NCBI GenBank assembly: GCA_024509875.1 | Contig: JAMPIV010015294.1 | Coordinates: 248,001-312,000, forward strand | Reading direction: 5' to 3' | Origin: Oreohelix idahoensis | Taxonomy: Eukaryota; Mollusca; Gastropoda; Stylommatophora; Oreohelicidae | DNA: 64,000 nt | Part shown: positions 11,986-21,897 of the stretch, one piece after another | Layout of the letters: every line of letters begins with the position of its first letter | How positions within the stretch are numbered: the stretch's first letter is position 1 | Position numbers and translations under genes: made by a program | The notes under the pieces: generated by a model | The model's input: the letters and a program-made list of their open reading frames with translations, nothing else | The model's database searches: none | Told to the model about the DNA's origin: nothing

Positions 11986-14220
11986 CACTTTGCTGACCAG
12001 CAATCTGGAGCATTACTGTCTCCCATTTCCATGGGTGTTTGCAGATTTCTTTGAAAATAACTCGTTTTTTTTTAAATTCATAAAAAATTTAAAAACAGAC
12101 ATAGGGCTTTGAAATTTTCAGAGCATCATAATGAATGGTTGCTACATCCGAAAAAAAAAACTTATTTTACACAAATTGGTCACATGATCATGGCGACCAT
12201 TTTGAATTTATGTGGCTATTTATAGAAATTTCAGGCAATGTTTTAAAACCATAATCTTTTTCCAGGTTTTAGTGAATCTGTTCAATAAAATGTTAGGGAC
12301 ATGGATGGCAACGAATAAAATAAGCTTGATTGAAGTATTGATTTAATGACTGACCATGTATTTCAACATGAAAGGCTAACAAAAATTGTGAATAAAATGC
12401 AAACAAATTTCATTTTTGTATTTGTCTTTTTTGAGTGGATTCTGTGTCTGTGGCATCTGACAATAAGTGTTTGTGAATGTTTGAGTAGTTAAGTACCTCT
12501 AGTTGGAGTCTGAGCTGCTTCCTTCATTAACTGGGGTTGAAGCTGTAGCTGTAGGCCTCTGCAAGAGTCTTTGTCGTGAACGGTGATAATCAACAACTGT
12601 GTGGTATAACTTGAAGCAGGGTATCAGGCATAGAGGTACATTGCAATCTGGGCAGTACATGCAAGTCTGGCTTCTTTTCCCTGCAGCCTTAGACACTTTA
12701 CAGTCTGGTTTGTGCCTTGCCCTTTCATATTTGTCAATGAAGCGTGCTCAGTAAGTCGTGTTGTTGTGACTTGTGGTTTTGAAGGTGTCACACTGCGTCG
12801 AAAAATTGCAGGTTCAATAAGAACAAGACTGACATCCTGTCTGAACCTCTTTGCATTGATCTTTTTTGTACAGTTGGCAGTGTTGTAGGTTATGTGCCCA
12901 TTGTCCAGGGCAGTTTCAACTAAGAAATGATGTAATGTCAGGTACCATGTATAAGGATCTGTGTGGGTAGGGGTAGCTTGCACCAAGTTGGCCGAAGTGG
13001 TCGACACCTCCCATACTTTTGTTGTATGTTTCTGCAAGCACTGGCTTCTGAATTGTTCTGCCCTCAAGAATTCCTCTTTTTCTAACTGTCTTGTCTATAA
13101 CATCATTGCAGCGAACAGTAGATTTAAGGTTAAATCTTTTCGTATCATGCCAGGTGACTGCCGGTGTGCCTTTATCTTCTGTTACACAAAATATAGAATG
13201 ATCTGCATTTTTCAATATGAGTTGCTTTTTCTTCAGTGCTTCAGGAAAATACTTCCTATTCTCAGCTACTGTTCCAAATGCACCAATCTGAATTTCTTTC
13301 AGGTCTTGAAATAAAGCTGGGGGCTGAATACAAACTGCCGCAGTAGAAAATATGTCTTGTTGTCTATCCATCAAGAACTTTCACAACCCTGGAAGTTGCC
13401 CCAACACAACCTTCATCATTTTCCTTACCAGTATACATTTTCAATTTCATGCAGTATTATGTTTTAGCATCAGTGAGAGCAGATAGTTTGAATCCCCATT
13501 TTGTGGGTTTTGCTGGCAGGTAGTGCTTGAAATATATTCCTCCCTGTGTGCTGAGCTAGGTGATTTTCTCAGTACCTATTCACTTCGTCAGTGATCAGAT
13601 CTATGGCAGTGTCAGAATATAAAAGTTTTTAAAAATCAATAGACTTGAATTCTGTTAAATCTGCCTTGATACCTTGTTGTTCTTCATATGGAGGAAGATT
13701 GTCAAGCTCAATAAGTTCATTCTGAGTAAGCTTTCTCCATTTCCAAGGAATATTTTGATGTGCAGTCCAGCTATGGCCCCTTGTGCCACGCCCATCTCCT
13801 GCTTCAGGCCTACCTACATCACCTCCAATTTCGTTGTCACTAGTGTTATTATTCAGTATTCCATCTCTACTTAGCCATGCATTATCACTTTCAGCCTCAG
13901 ATTTGCTGCCAGAGTCAGAATCAACTCTGTTATAAGTCAGGTTTTCGTCATCACTCATGAAGAAAACAATGAATGGGCTCTTGTACTAAAAATTAATGAA
14001 ATTTTAATCAAATTTTCGCTAATAACATCGCTAAACAATATCAATCGTGGTCGCAGCCATTTTGGAAGGCTGCAAATACCCAGATGTGGCTTATTTCGTA
14101 AAACTATCAATACGGCTGCCCTGTCGCTTTCTTAGTCTTACTATTTTGACTCTCGTCGAACTTGGTCAGCAAGGGTATGTAGTGGAAATTCAACGATTGT
14201 TGAACTTGGTCAGCAAAGTG
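11986..14220 (-). mobile_element. piggyBac-family DNA transposon with intact ends
   Basis: Target duplication TTAA at 11982-11985 and 14221-14224. Terminal inverted repeats CACTTTGCTGACCA at 11986 and, inverted, ending at 14220. A second inner copy of the right-end motif (CTTGGTCAGCAA) lies at 14161-14172, a subterminal repeat as often found in piggyBac ends. Length 2235 bp. It sits in the last intron of the host gene, whose exons flank it at 11408 and 14872. Confidence 0.9.
12499..13958 (-). pseudogene. piggyBac transposase, deleted and frameshifted
   Basis: N-terminus at 13956-13958: MSDDENLTYNRVDSDSGSKS, an acidic start typical of the family, through WRKLTQNELIELDNLPP. A large part of the DDE catalytic domain is missing or unreadable around 13375-13630; decayed traces include YFDTAIDLITDEVNRY and WGFKLSALTDAKT. 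Then 12916-13374: NRKYFPEALKKKQL and the conserved YNKSMGGVDHFGQL. Then 12624-12900 in another frame, ending in the Cys-rich zinc-binding tail CPDCNVPLCLIPCFKLYH near 12600-12650. About 1.46 kb against about 1.7-1.8 kb for an intact gene. Not functional as read. Confidence 0.85.
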
Positions 14221-14312
14221 TTAAGCCCCAAACGTAACTCTGGCCTTGGCCTTACCTGGCTGGCTAAGTGGAGATTATTTTGTAAATGTTTGTTGTAATG
14301 CAATACATTTGT

Positions 14313-14795
14313 AGAGAATGCAATACATATTATACAAAAAGGAAAATCACCAGGCATGACAACATAAAAATTGAAATGATAGAAGCCCTGGAGAGCTTTG
14401 GTATAGATACAATCACAGATCCATGCGATATATACAATACAGATTATATACCACATGACATGAAGACATCAGTCTTTATAACACTGCCCAAGAAACCTAA
14501 TGCAACAGAATGTTCAGACTTCAGAACAATCAGCCTGATGAGTCATGTAATTAACATACTGCTCAAAATCATTACTTTGGCCACATAAAAAGGCATAACA
14601 TCATGCAGAAGACCATAATAGAAGGGAGAGTTGAAGGCAAATGTGCAAGGGGAAGACAGCGCCGCTATAAGTGGGAAGATAATATCAAGAGATGGACAGG
14701 AAAGAGTCTGTCAGACTGCACCACCAAGACAAGAGACAGAAGATGTTGGAGATCCATTACAGCCAACCTTCGTTGTGGAGATGGCAGCTGATGAT
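14313..14795 (+). mobile_element. Internally deleted copy of the RTE-like LINE
   Basis: 14313-14573 matches 5080-5340 of the LINE at 4030-6545 (IEMIEALESFGIDTITD, KKPNATECSDFRTISLM). It then jumps to the segment at about 6330-6545 (KTIIEGRVEGK, RWTGKSLSD) and ends at the same 3' point. About 1 kb, including the YADD palm, is missing. The copy ends about 75 bp from the splice donor of the SAM exon at 14872. Confidence 0.8.
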
Positions 14796-14871
14796 GACGA
14801 ATGCAAATAAAATGTGTCAGGTTTTTCTGGCCCACAGTACATATTCTAGACAGCAAACAACAAAACTGTAC

Positions 14872-15110
14872 CTCTTCCCTGAATTTCTGTGCTTGCTCCT
14901 CATTTCCGGTCAGTTTTAAGACAAAAGCCGCGACCTCATCAACAGTCCAGTTGGAGACCAAGGTCTGGCTGACTTCCGCAACCCCTGGAAGGAGCTTGGC
15001 ATGCTGTTCCCAGCAGAGAGGCTGATCAATCATGGCTGGAGATGGAGCCATGGACTGAAACACAGACTCATGGATGCTGGCATGGAAAGCACTTCTGTCC
15101 TCATGCACTT
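14872..15110 (-). CDS. L3MBTL: L3MBTL-like protein, exon with first half of SAM domain
   Basis: Acceptor TGATTTCAG at 15111-15119 and donor GAGGTACAG (minus) at 14872/14871. 239 nt: two nucleotides completing a codon begun in the 62-nt exon, then 79 codons ending in phase 0. Reads VHEDRSAFHASIHESVF, then QPLCWEQHAKLLPGV, then NWTVDEVAAFVLKLTGNEEQ and AQKFREE. The WEQH-KLLPGV block just before the SAM domain and the W-T-V-DEV opening of the SAM are characteristic of L3MBTL1/3/4. The domain continues in the exon at 11277-11408. The flanking introns carry a LINE scrap (right at the donor) and a minisatellite (220 bp beyond the acceptor). Confidence 0.92.
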
Positions 15111-15329
15111 CTGAAATCAGACAAGATTAACATCTATGAATTAAATTAATCTGTGGGGCCTTAAAAGTAGGAATTTTGTACTGAATCAAACAAAACTACA
15201 AGGTCTAAATATTAATCTTTGTTATTAAAAATCTGGCTCAAGAAGCTGTTTCACTGAGATCAACACTATAATCACAAAGATTTTAGCTGTAATTGATCTC
15301 AAGCATTTTATGTTGTTTGTCTTGATTGT

Positions 15330-16249
15330 ACATTAACAAAGCTAAATTGTATCCACCTCTCACTTGTACACTAACAAGTTTATATCTATTCATCTCTCAC
15401 TTTTACACTAACAAGGCTAATATCTATTCACATCTCACCTGTTACACTAACAAGGCTAATATCTATTCACCTCTCACTTTTACACTAACAAGGCTAATAT
15501 CTATTCACCTCTCACCTGTACACTAACAAGGCTAATATCTATTCACCTCTCACCTGTACACTAACAAGGCTAATATCTATTCACCTTTCACTTGTACACT
15601 AGCAAGGCTAATATCTATTCACCCCTCACCTGTAAAGTAACAAGGCTAATATCCAATCACCTCTCACCTGTACACTAACAAGGCTAATATCTATTCACTC
15701 TCACCTGTACACTAACAAGGCTAATATCTACTCACCTCTCACTTTTACACTAACAAGGCTAATATCTATTCACCTGTACACTAACAAGGCTAATATCTAT
15801 TCATCTTTCACTTGTACACTAGCAACGCTAATGTTTATTCATCTTTCATTTGTACACTGACAAGGCTAATATTTATTCACCTTTCACTTGTAACCTAACA
15901 AGGTTATATCTATTCATCTCTCATTTGTACATTAACAAGGCTAATATCTATTCATCTCTCATTTGTACATTAACAAGGCTAATACCTATTCACTTCTCAC
16001 TTTTACACTAACAAGGCTAATATCTATTCACCTCTCACCTGTACACTAACAAGGCTAATATCTATTCATCTTTCACTTGTACACTAGCAATGCTAATGTT
16101 TATTCACCTCTCAGTTGTAATGTAACAAGGCTAATATCTATTCACCTTTCACTTGCACACTGACAAGGCTAATATCTATTCACCTTTCAGTTGTACAATA
16201 ATGAAGGCTAATATCTATTCACCTGTCACTTGTACATTACAAGGCTAAT
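15330..16249. repeat. 38-bp minisatellite, first block, about 24 copies
   Basis: Unit AATATCTATTCACCTCTCAC plus CTGTACACTAACAAGGCT, repeated with substitutions (CACTTTT, CACTTGT) and some short or long units. The block begins with diverged copies at about 15340 and stops at repeat A at 16250. Confidence 0.9.
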
Positions 16250-17678
16250 GCATGGAGACATATCAGGAGTCATTCTTATATGACCACCAGCTATGCACAA
16301 TGTTACAATATATGTTCGTGGAAGTTAACTTATGTCTTTGAGGTTAACTACATCCTCATTGACTGTTGAAATCATCCACACTCTTCCACTTCCAGGGATT
16401 CCCCCTGTGGTGAAACTTGTTGAGAACCCAGTACTGCACACTAAGCTTGGAAAAGTCACTATGAGCCCCAGGCGTTAATTCTTTGGCTTTGACTTGGTTG
16501 ACTGCATGCAGAAGGATCTCACTGTGGACCCAGTGATAGGCAGGAGATGAGAAGTGGCTCTGTGCAGGGCGTGACAATTCCTTGGGAGCGCCCAGAACCA
16601 AAGTACAGTAATTTAGCTCTGCATAGTTGGACAGCCCTTTGGATGGCGGGGAACAAACGAACTTTATTTTCAAAGGGTTAAGAATTGGGCATGCAGGCCC
16701 GTCTGACATTCTGCCCTTCCTCTCTCTCTCATCATGTATACTATATCCTTTCATCCTCACATTTACTTTAAGCATAATTAAGGCATTTATCATTATAAAA
16801 GTAATATTACATTTGCAATAATCATCATAATTAAAGTACGTTTTTAAAATTGAAAAAAAAAAAAAAAAATAATAACAATGAATTTAAAAATAAAATAAAT
16901 AAAAATCAACATTAAAAAAAAACAAAAAAACACAACAACAAGAAGACATAAAAATCGAATTCTTCGCACAGTAAATTAGTGATTTGAGACATATTCAGAG
17001 GTATGTTATAAGAACTCGTGAAATTTTCAAACGGTGTACAACTGAATGACTCAGGGACTTTTTTTAGGTTCATCAAGATGAGGTGGGGTAAACATTTACT
17101 TTCCTCGCTGTCTTTGCATCCCAAACTCAAGACCAGAATCAGACTAAGTAGATAGCTAGATAGACATATACGAAAGCAATTAATTTGCGAAGGGTTGAAA
17201 ATCAGGACAGTCCCCTCTTGCATTCTTCCTTCCTCTTGCTCATCTTTTATTACTGTTACTCAAACATTCTCCAGCGTACTGAAAGTATTAATTTAAGGGC
17301 AGTGCAACATTACAAGGAAGTATAACAGCATACATTAACAGTACCTGATAATAAAATTAAGAATATAATATTAAGAATAAGTATATTGTAATGAAAACTA
17401 GATCATCAGAGCCTCCATATAGTATATTAGATAAAAGTACAGAATGCACAGTATGCCACGCAATTCTTACTCCTAGCTTGGGACCAGATGTGACGATCCT
17501 TTAAATGCAAGCCAAGCTAGAGGAACTGGAGCTCATGACTTCAACTCAACACGTTTCAGAATGGCAGAAAAGCCACAGGAAAAGCCTAGATCTACAGTGT
17601 AGATAATATCAAGGAGTCTTCAACTTGGTATTGGCTGCTAAAGAGCGAGAAGCTCGGCAGCCCTAGTTAAATAACAAC
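16250..17678 (-). repeat. Repeat A copy inserted in the minisatellite, itself carrying an insertion
   Basis: The ends GCATGGAGACATATCAGG (16250) and TAGTTAAATAACAACAAC (to about 17678) match, inverted, the two ends of the copy at 30341-30963. Minisatellite DNA flanks both sides, with TACAAGGCTAA adjoining each end. The interior 16661-17440 (about 780 bp, with an A-rich stretch at 16853-16930) is absent from the 30-kb copy, so it is a secondary insertion here or a deletion there. No coding content recognised. Confidence 0.7.
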
Positions 17679-18033
17679 AACTACAAGGCTAACATCTATT
17701 CACCTCTTATTTGTACACTAACAAAGCTAATATCTTTTCGCCTTTCACTTGCACGCTAACAAAGCTAATATCTATTCACCTTTCCCTTGCACACTAACAA
17801 AGCTAATATCTATTCACCTTTCACTTGCATGCTAACAAAGCTAATATCTATTCACCTTTCACTTGCACGCTAACAAAGCTAATATCTATTCACCTTTCCC
17901 TTGCACACTAACAAAGCTAATATCTATTCACCTTTCACTTGCACGCTAACAAAGCTAATATCTATTCACCTTTCACTTGCACGCTAACAAAGCTAATATC
18001 TATTCACCTTTCACTTGCACGCTAACAATGCTA
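17679..18033. repeat. 38-bp minisatellite, second block, about 9 copies
   Basis: Same unit as at 15330-16249, but with CACTTGCACGCTAACAAAGCT as the common variant, so the two blocks have been homogenised separately since repeat A split them. Confidence 0.9.
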
Positions 18034-18039
18034 TTGTTA

Positions 18040-19230
18040 TTGTTGAACAGAATCGACATCATTGCACTCCGGGCAAAACCCATAGGTGTTCAATCTCCCT
18101 CAGTATATGTCGAAGAGTGTGAATGCTAACTGTTCCTGTAGCTCGCTGGTTGTATACATGACGCATGCATCCTCTCATACGTCCATTTCTGCTAGCCATA
18201 GGTTTGGTGCCAAATTCCAACAGTCTTAACCTTGATGATTCATCTACTGCAGTGTCATTCTCTAACAGGCGATCAATTATTGTTCTCAATATCTCTTCCT
18301 TATCCATTCCAGTGTCCGCACTGTGGGTGCCCTTGATGCTAGTCTGTCAGCTCTCTCATTACCACATACCCCTGCATGACCAGTACAGTAGATCCACACC
18401 AGTTCTTGTAGACTCGAAGCTTCTATGAATGTTTTCCATTCATGCCGCAACCAACCACTTTGAACCTTTCGAAGCATGGACTGAGAGTCTGACACAATGA
18501 CTGCCTTTGTTAATGAAGTTTCAGTTAGCCATCTTAAGGCTGCAGTAACAGCCTCGACCTCCATTCTCATGCTGGAAGTTGTTATCTTGTAAGCCCCGCT
18601 ATGTTCGGTGACGATTCTGCCCTGTACCCTAGCAGAGAAGCCCCCAACCTGATTTCTCATCACGGATCACAGACCCATCTGTATACACAATGGCATCATT
18701 ATCCCCGGCATGATCATGTATCAGTTGATTAATTTCCAGTTCTGCTTATCCATTGCCCCAAGTTCTACACTCTCTGCCAAGGCTGATGATGACTTGCTGG
18801 TAATTAATCCAGTTCTCATCTGACATACTCCACTCTTCCCCTTTGAATATATTTTCAACTGGGGCCACCTGCTTGATCATTGTCTCTGCCTGTGCCATCC
18901 ATGACATCCCATTCTTTATTCTTGCTCCCTTAATGTCAGCTATGTTTCCATGCAGGTGGTGCCATGTGTCTGTGGTTACTCGCATTTAGGCTTTTGCTTG
19001 GGCCATCGCATATCTGGATCTAATCAACAGCACTCCAAGCATGTACCTCATTGTCACAATTGGGGTATCTCGCGTGCAGCCCAAGACTATACGCATCCCT
19101 TCATATTGAATGTCTTCTAGTCGTCCACACTGTGTTACTGACAGTGTGAGTATTCCCAGCCTATACTCAATGATCGATATAACTAGCTGATGATAAAGAA
19201 GAAATAGTAATCTCTGCTCCTGACGCGACT
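18040..19230 (-). pseudogene. LINE fragment: end of RT and RNase H domain (I-like)
   Basis: Minus strand, right to left: YRLGILTLSVTQC-like RT tail and RSRYAMAQAKA (about 19000-19200); MRVTTDTWHHLHGNIAD and GEEWSMSDENWINYQQV (18746-18985); the RNase H domain across a frame change with YTDGSV, FSARVQGRIVTEHSGAY, SMRMEVEAVTAAL, SDSQSML, HAGVCGNERADRLASRAP (18286-18720); then the tail (LRLLEFGTKP) ending EHLWV near 18070. Nearly the same protein is encoded at 44580-45870, so both are copies of one RNase H-bearing LINE family. 5'-truncated and frameshifted. Its 3' end abuts the minisatellite. Confidence 0.85.
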
Positions 19231-20854
19231 GTTACAAGTTATTTTCGACAACTACAGTGTTGTTCTTGTGAGGAGCTATGATAGGATCTAATAAGTTACA
19301 TTTTACGGAATTACACCGTAAGAGGATATGACGTCATAGTGATATTGGTTTTTGAGCAGAAGAATGCATAATTTAGTAGAAGTGCGCAAATCATCTGCTA
19401 GGGACTTCTCCTGTGTGTTTGATGGTGTGAGGACGTGTTTTTCAGATGCTCCAGATATTGAAGTGTGTCCATACATATTTATTCTTCTATGGCATCAAGA
19501 GTCTTCTGTGAGATGTCCATATGATTTGTGAATGAACAGGAAGTATTTATACAATAAAGAAGTCAAAATGAGACGACAGTGTTTCTGGACTTAGACGGAC
19601 TGTCTAGCCAGTATTTGACATTCTAGAGACGGTGCAGTTATAATATTGGATTGTTATTAAAAAAAAAAAAAAAAAAAAAAAGTAAAGGAACCCGTTACAT
19701 GCCCATTGAGGCATATTGGGAATATGGTGTTAGGCCCATATTATCTTGACCGTCTGCACACTAGGGGTGATGTGGTTGGCATCACGCCGGCCGCCTTAAC
19801 CTTCCCAGAGTTGCTCTGGTACCCATTTGGGGCTGGGTCGACCCAGGAGCCGTTTGTGGCCCAAAAAATTCCCACCTCATCTGGGGATTGTTATATGAGG
19901 ACCTAATGTATTGCGTCCACAAATAAATGATATATTCGTCAAATATGGAGCAGTTCTTGAGATTTGTAAAAAGACCCGTGGCCTGTTTGTCAACCCTAGA
20001 TGTGAATTTGGCCAACATTCAATACTCACAAGTAAAAGAGATCGCAACAGACGGAGTTTTGGGGGCCAAGCCGGGATCCAAGTTGTTGGATACTGAACTG
20101 TAATTGCCATAATTTTATTATCAAGAAGGTCTACTTTAACTAAAAGCCGGTGGCAGCCAATACAGGTCTATTTGATTACAACAAAATGCAATACCTCATT
20201 TGCATAAGCCAAGGTGAAGGTGAAGTCTGCTACGAGAAGCCGGAGATTTTGTGAAGAAATTTTGAAGTTGTCATGGACTATTTTTGCTGACAGAAATGTG
20301 GTTTGCTGAAGTCAGTAATTCTATTGAACGTTTATAAACTCTGCCTTATATATTTTTACAAGAGTGAAGTTTTCAAGTCAAAGTCATATTTACGAGGAGT
20401 TTGAAAGTTTTTGACTTCACTCAATGTTTACTTTGAAGCTAAACGAAAGCAAAATGGTGTTCCAGCTTACTATTATGTGGTGATTGCAGGACTGAGGAGG
20501 CCAGTTCCTGTTGTTATACTGCTGAAAGGACACCGATCCTATCCATCCCAGAAGCTGTGGCTGGAGGATTTTTTTTAAACTATAAGATAAGTAGTTTGAT
20601 CTATCAGCAGTTTGTCTTTTGGATGACTTTGTAAGGCAGAGTCCTGTGTATGTGTAAATTTTTCATATCTATGTTTATATGTGGGAGGATGGAGGGACCC
20701 ATGTATTTGCCATACCTCAATGATGGTCGTGAAATGATGGTCGTGAATTCATGGGCGTTCTATAGTTTATGCATCTGATTTTTCCAGGTTTAGGGACTGG
20801 CGTGCATGGCTGAGTGTTACTGCTTCGCTTGAATTAACCAGATCCATTATCTGT
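19231..20854. other. No gene recognised; poly(A) run and GC-richer repeat-like stretch
   Basis: A poly(A) run at about 19657-19681 could mark a retroposed tail. Directly after it, 19690-19905 is GC-richer (CATCACGCCGGCCGCCTTAA, GTCGACCCAGGAGCC) and looks like part of a dispersed repeat, but I see no tRNA promoter boxes. Nothing supportable in the rest. Confidence 0.4.
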
Positions 20855-21480
20855 CTATAGGAAGCATAGTAACACCAGACGGTGGGGCAGGCAAAGACAT
20901 CAACATCAGAACGAATAAGGCAAGAACAGCCTTCTTTAGCCTAAATAACATCTGGAAGTCCTCCCAATACAGCACAAGCTAAATTAAGATTATACCAGAG
21001 CTGCGTGCTTTCTGTGCTTCTCTATGGTGCGGAATGCTGGAGAGTCACAGAGAAGGAAATGTCAAAATTGTCCTCTTTTCACACAACATGCCTAAGAAAA
21101 ATTCACCGCATTTTTTGGCCGAATACCATCACCAACCAAGATCTGCTTACTCGTAGCAAGCAAGAGGACATGCACACCATCATAGCTGGCAGACGCTGGA
21201 GCTGGGTTGGTCATGTCCTCAGAAGAGACCCCGATGCCATCACAAGAACAGCTATGCTTTGGACCCCTGAAGGAAAGCGAAAGAGAGGCCGACCAAAAAC
21301 AACTTGGCAGAGGACTGTGGAGGCTGAGATGCAAAGAATGAACCAGAGTTGGGGCACTGTACGAAGGATGGCCACCGACCGTGCAAAGTGGAATCAATTT
21401 GTTGTTGCCTTACAAGACGCCACTAGGCATGATGGCCACTGACTGCTTTGACGGTCGGTGGTTAAGGATCGAAGAAGAAG
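20855..21480 (+). pseudogene. LINE (RTE-like) C-terminal fragment, 5'-truncated
   Basis: Starts at LGSIVTPDGG-type sequence near 20865 (GKDINIRTNKARTAFFSLN), changes frame, then 21005-21442 is open: LLYGAECWRVTEKE, RKIHRIFWPNTITNQDLL, RRWSWVGHVLRRDPDAI, GKRKRGRPKTTWQRTVEAEM, stop at 21440. This is the region after the RT palm. The end ACGGTCGGTGGTTAAGGATC with (GAA)n resembles the 3' end of such elements. Confidence 0.75.
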
Positions 21481-21897
21481 ATTATCTTTCTAGTTGTAAT
21501 TGTTATGCATTTTTGTAAGTTTGTTGTCATTGTTAGTTAAGTGTATTATATTTGATTCCTTCTTCATTATTGTTCGTTTTCTGTGGCTATCTTTAAGTTA
21601 ATATATGTATTAAATGTTGTAAAAGCGTGCTCGTCTTGTTATAAGTGTGAATAGAGCCAATGTTTTGTTGTTGCTACATAGGACATACATTACCTCTTTT
21701 GTTCTCACATTTGTATGTTCTTACTTTGGCTTCATCTGCTGTCTTTTCTTGATCTTGTTTGTATTGTTCTGTATTACTGCTCCGCATTGGTTTAACATCT
21801 ATATTTCATTAATCAGGTTGATGTAAGGAGTTTGCACATTTTATGATATTGCTCACAGGTTTATATTTCAATATGGAAAATATATTATTGGAACATA

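Larger units (their letters stand above)
11941..14290 (-). repeat. Repeat A fragment, split by a piggyBac insertion
   Basis: The sequence left of the piggyBac (from CACTGAGAACCCAGCATTGC) and right of it (GCCCCAAACGTAACTCTGG) together align with one continuous stretch of repeat A at about 16430-16510 (TTGAGAACCCAGTACTGC through GCCCCAGGCGTTAATTC). The other copy therefore shows the empty site. Confidence 0.75.
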
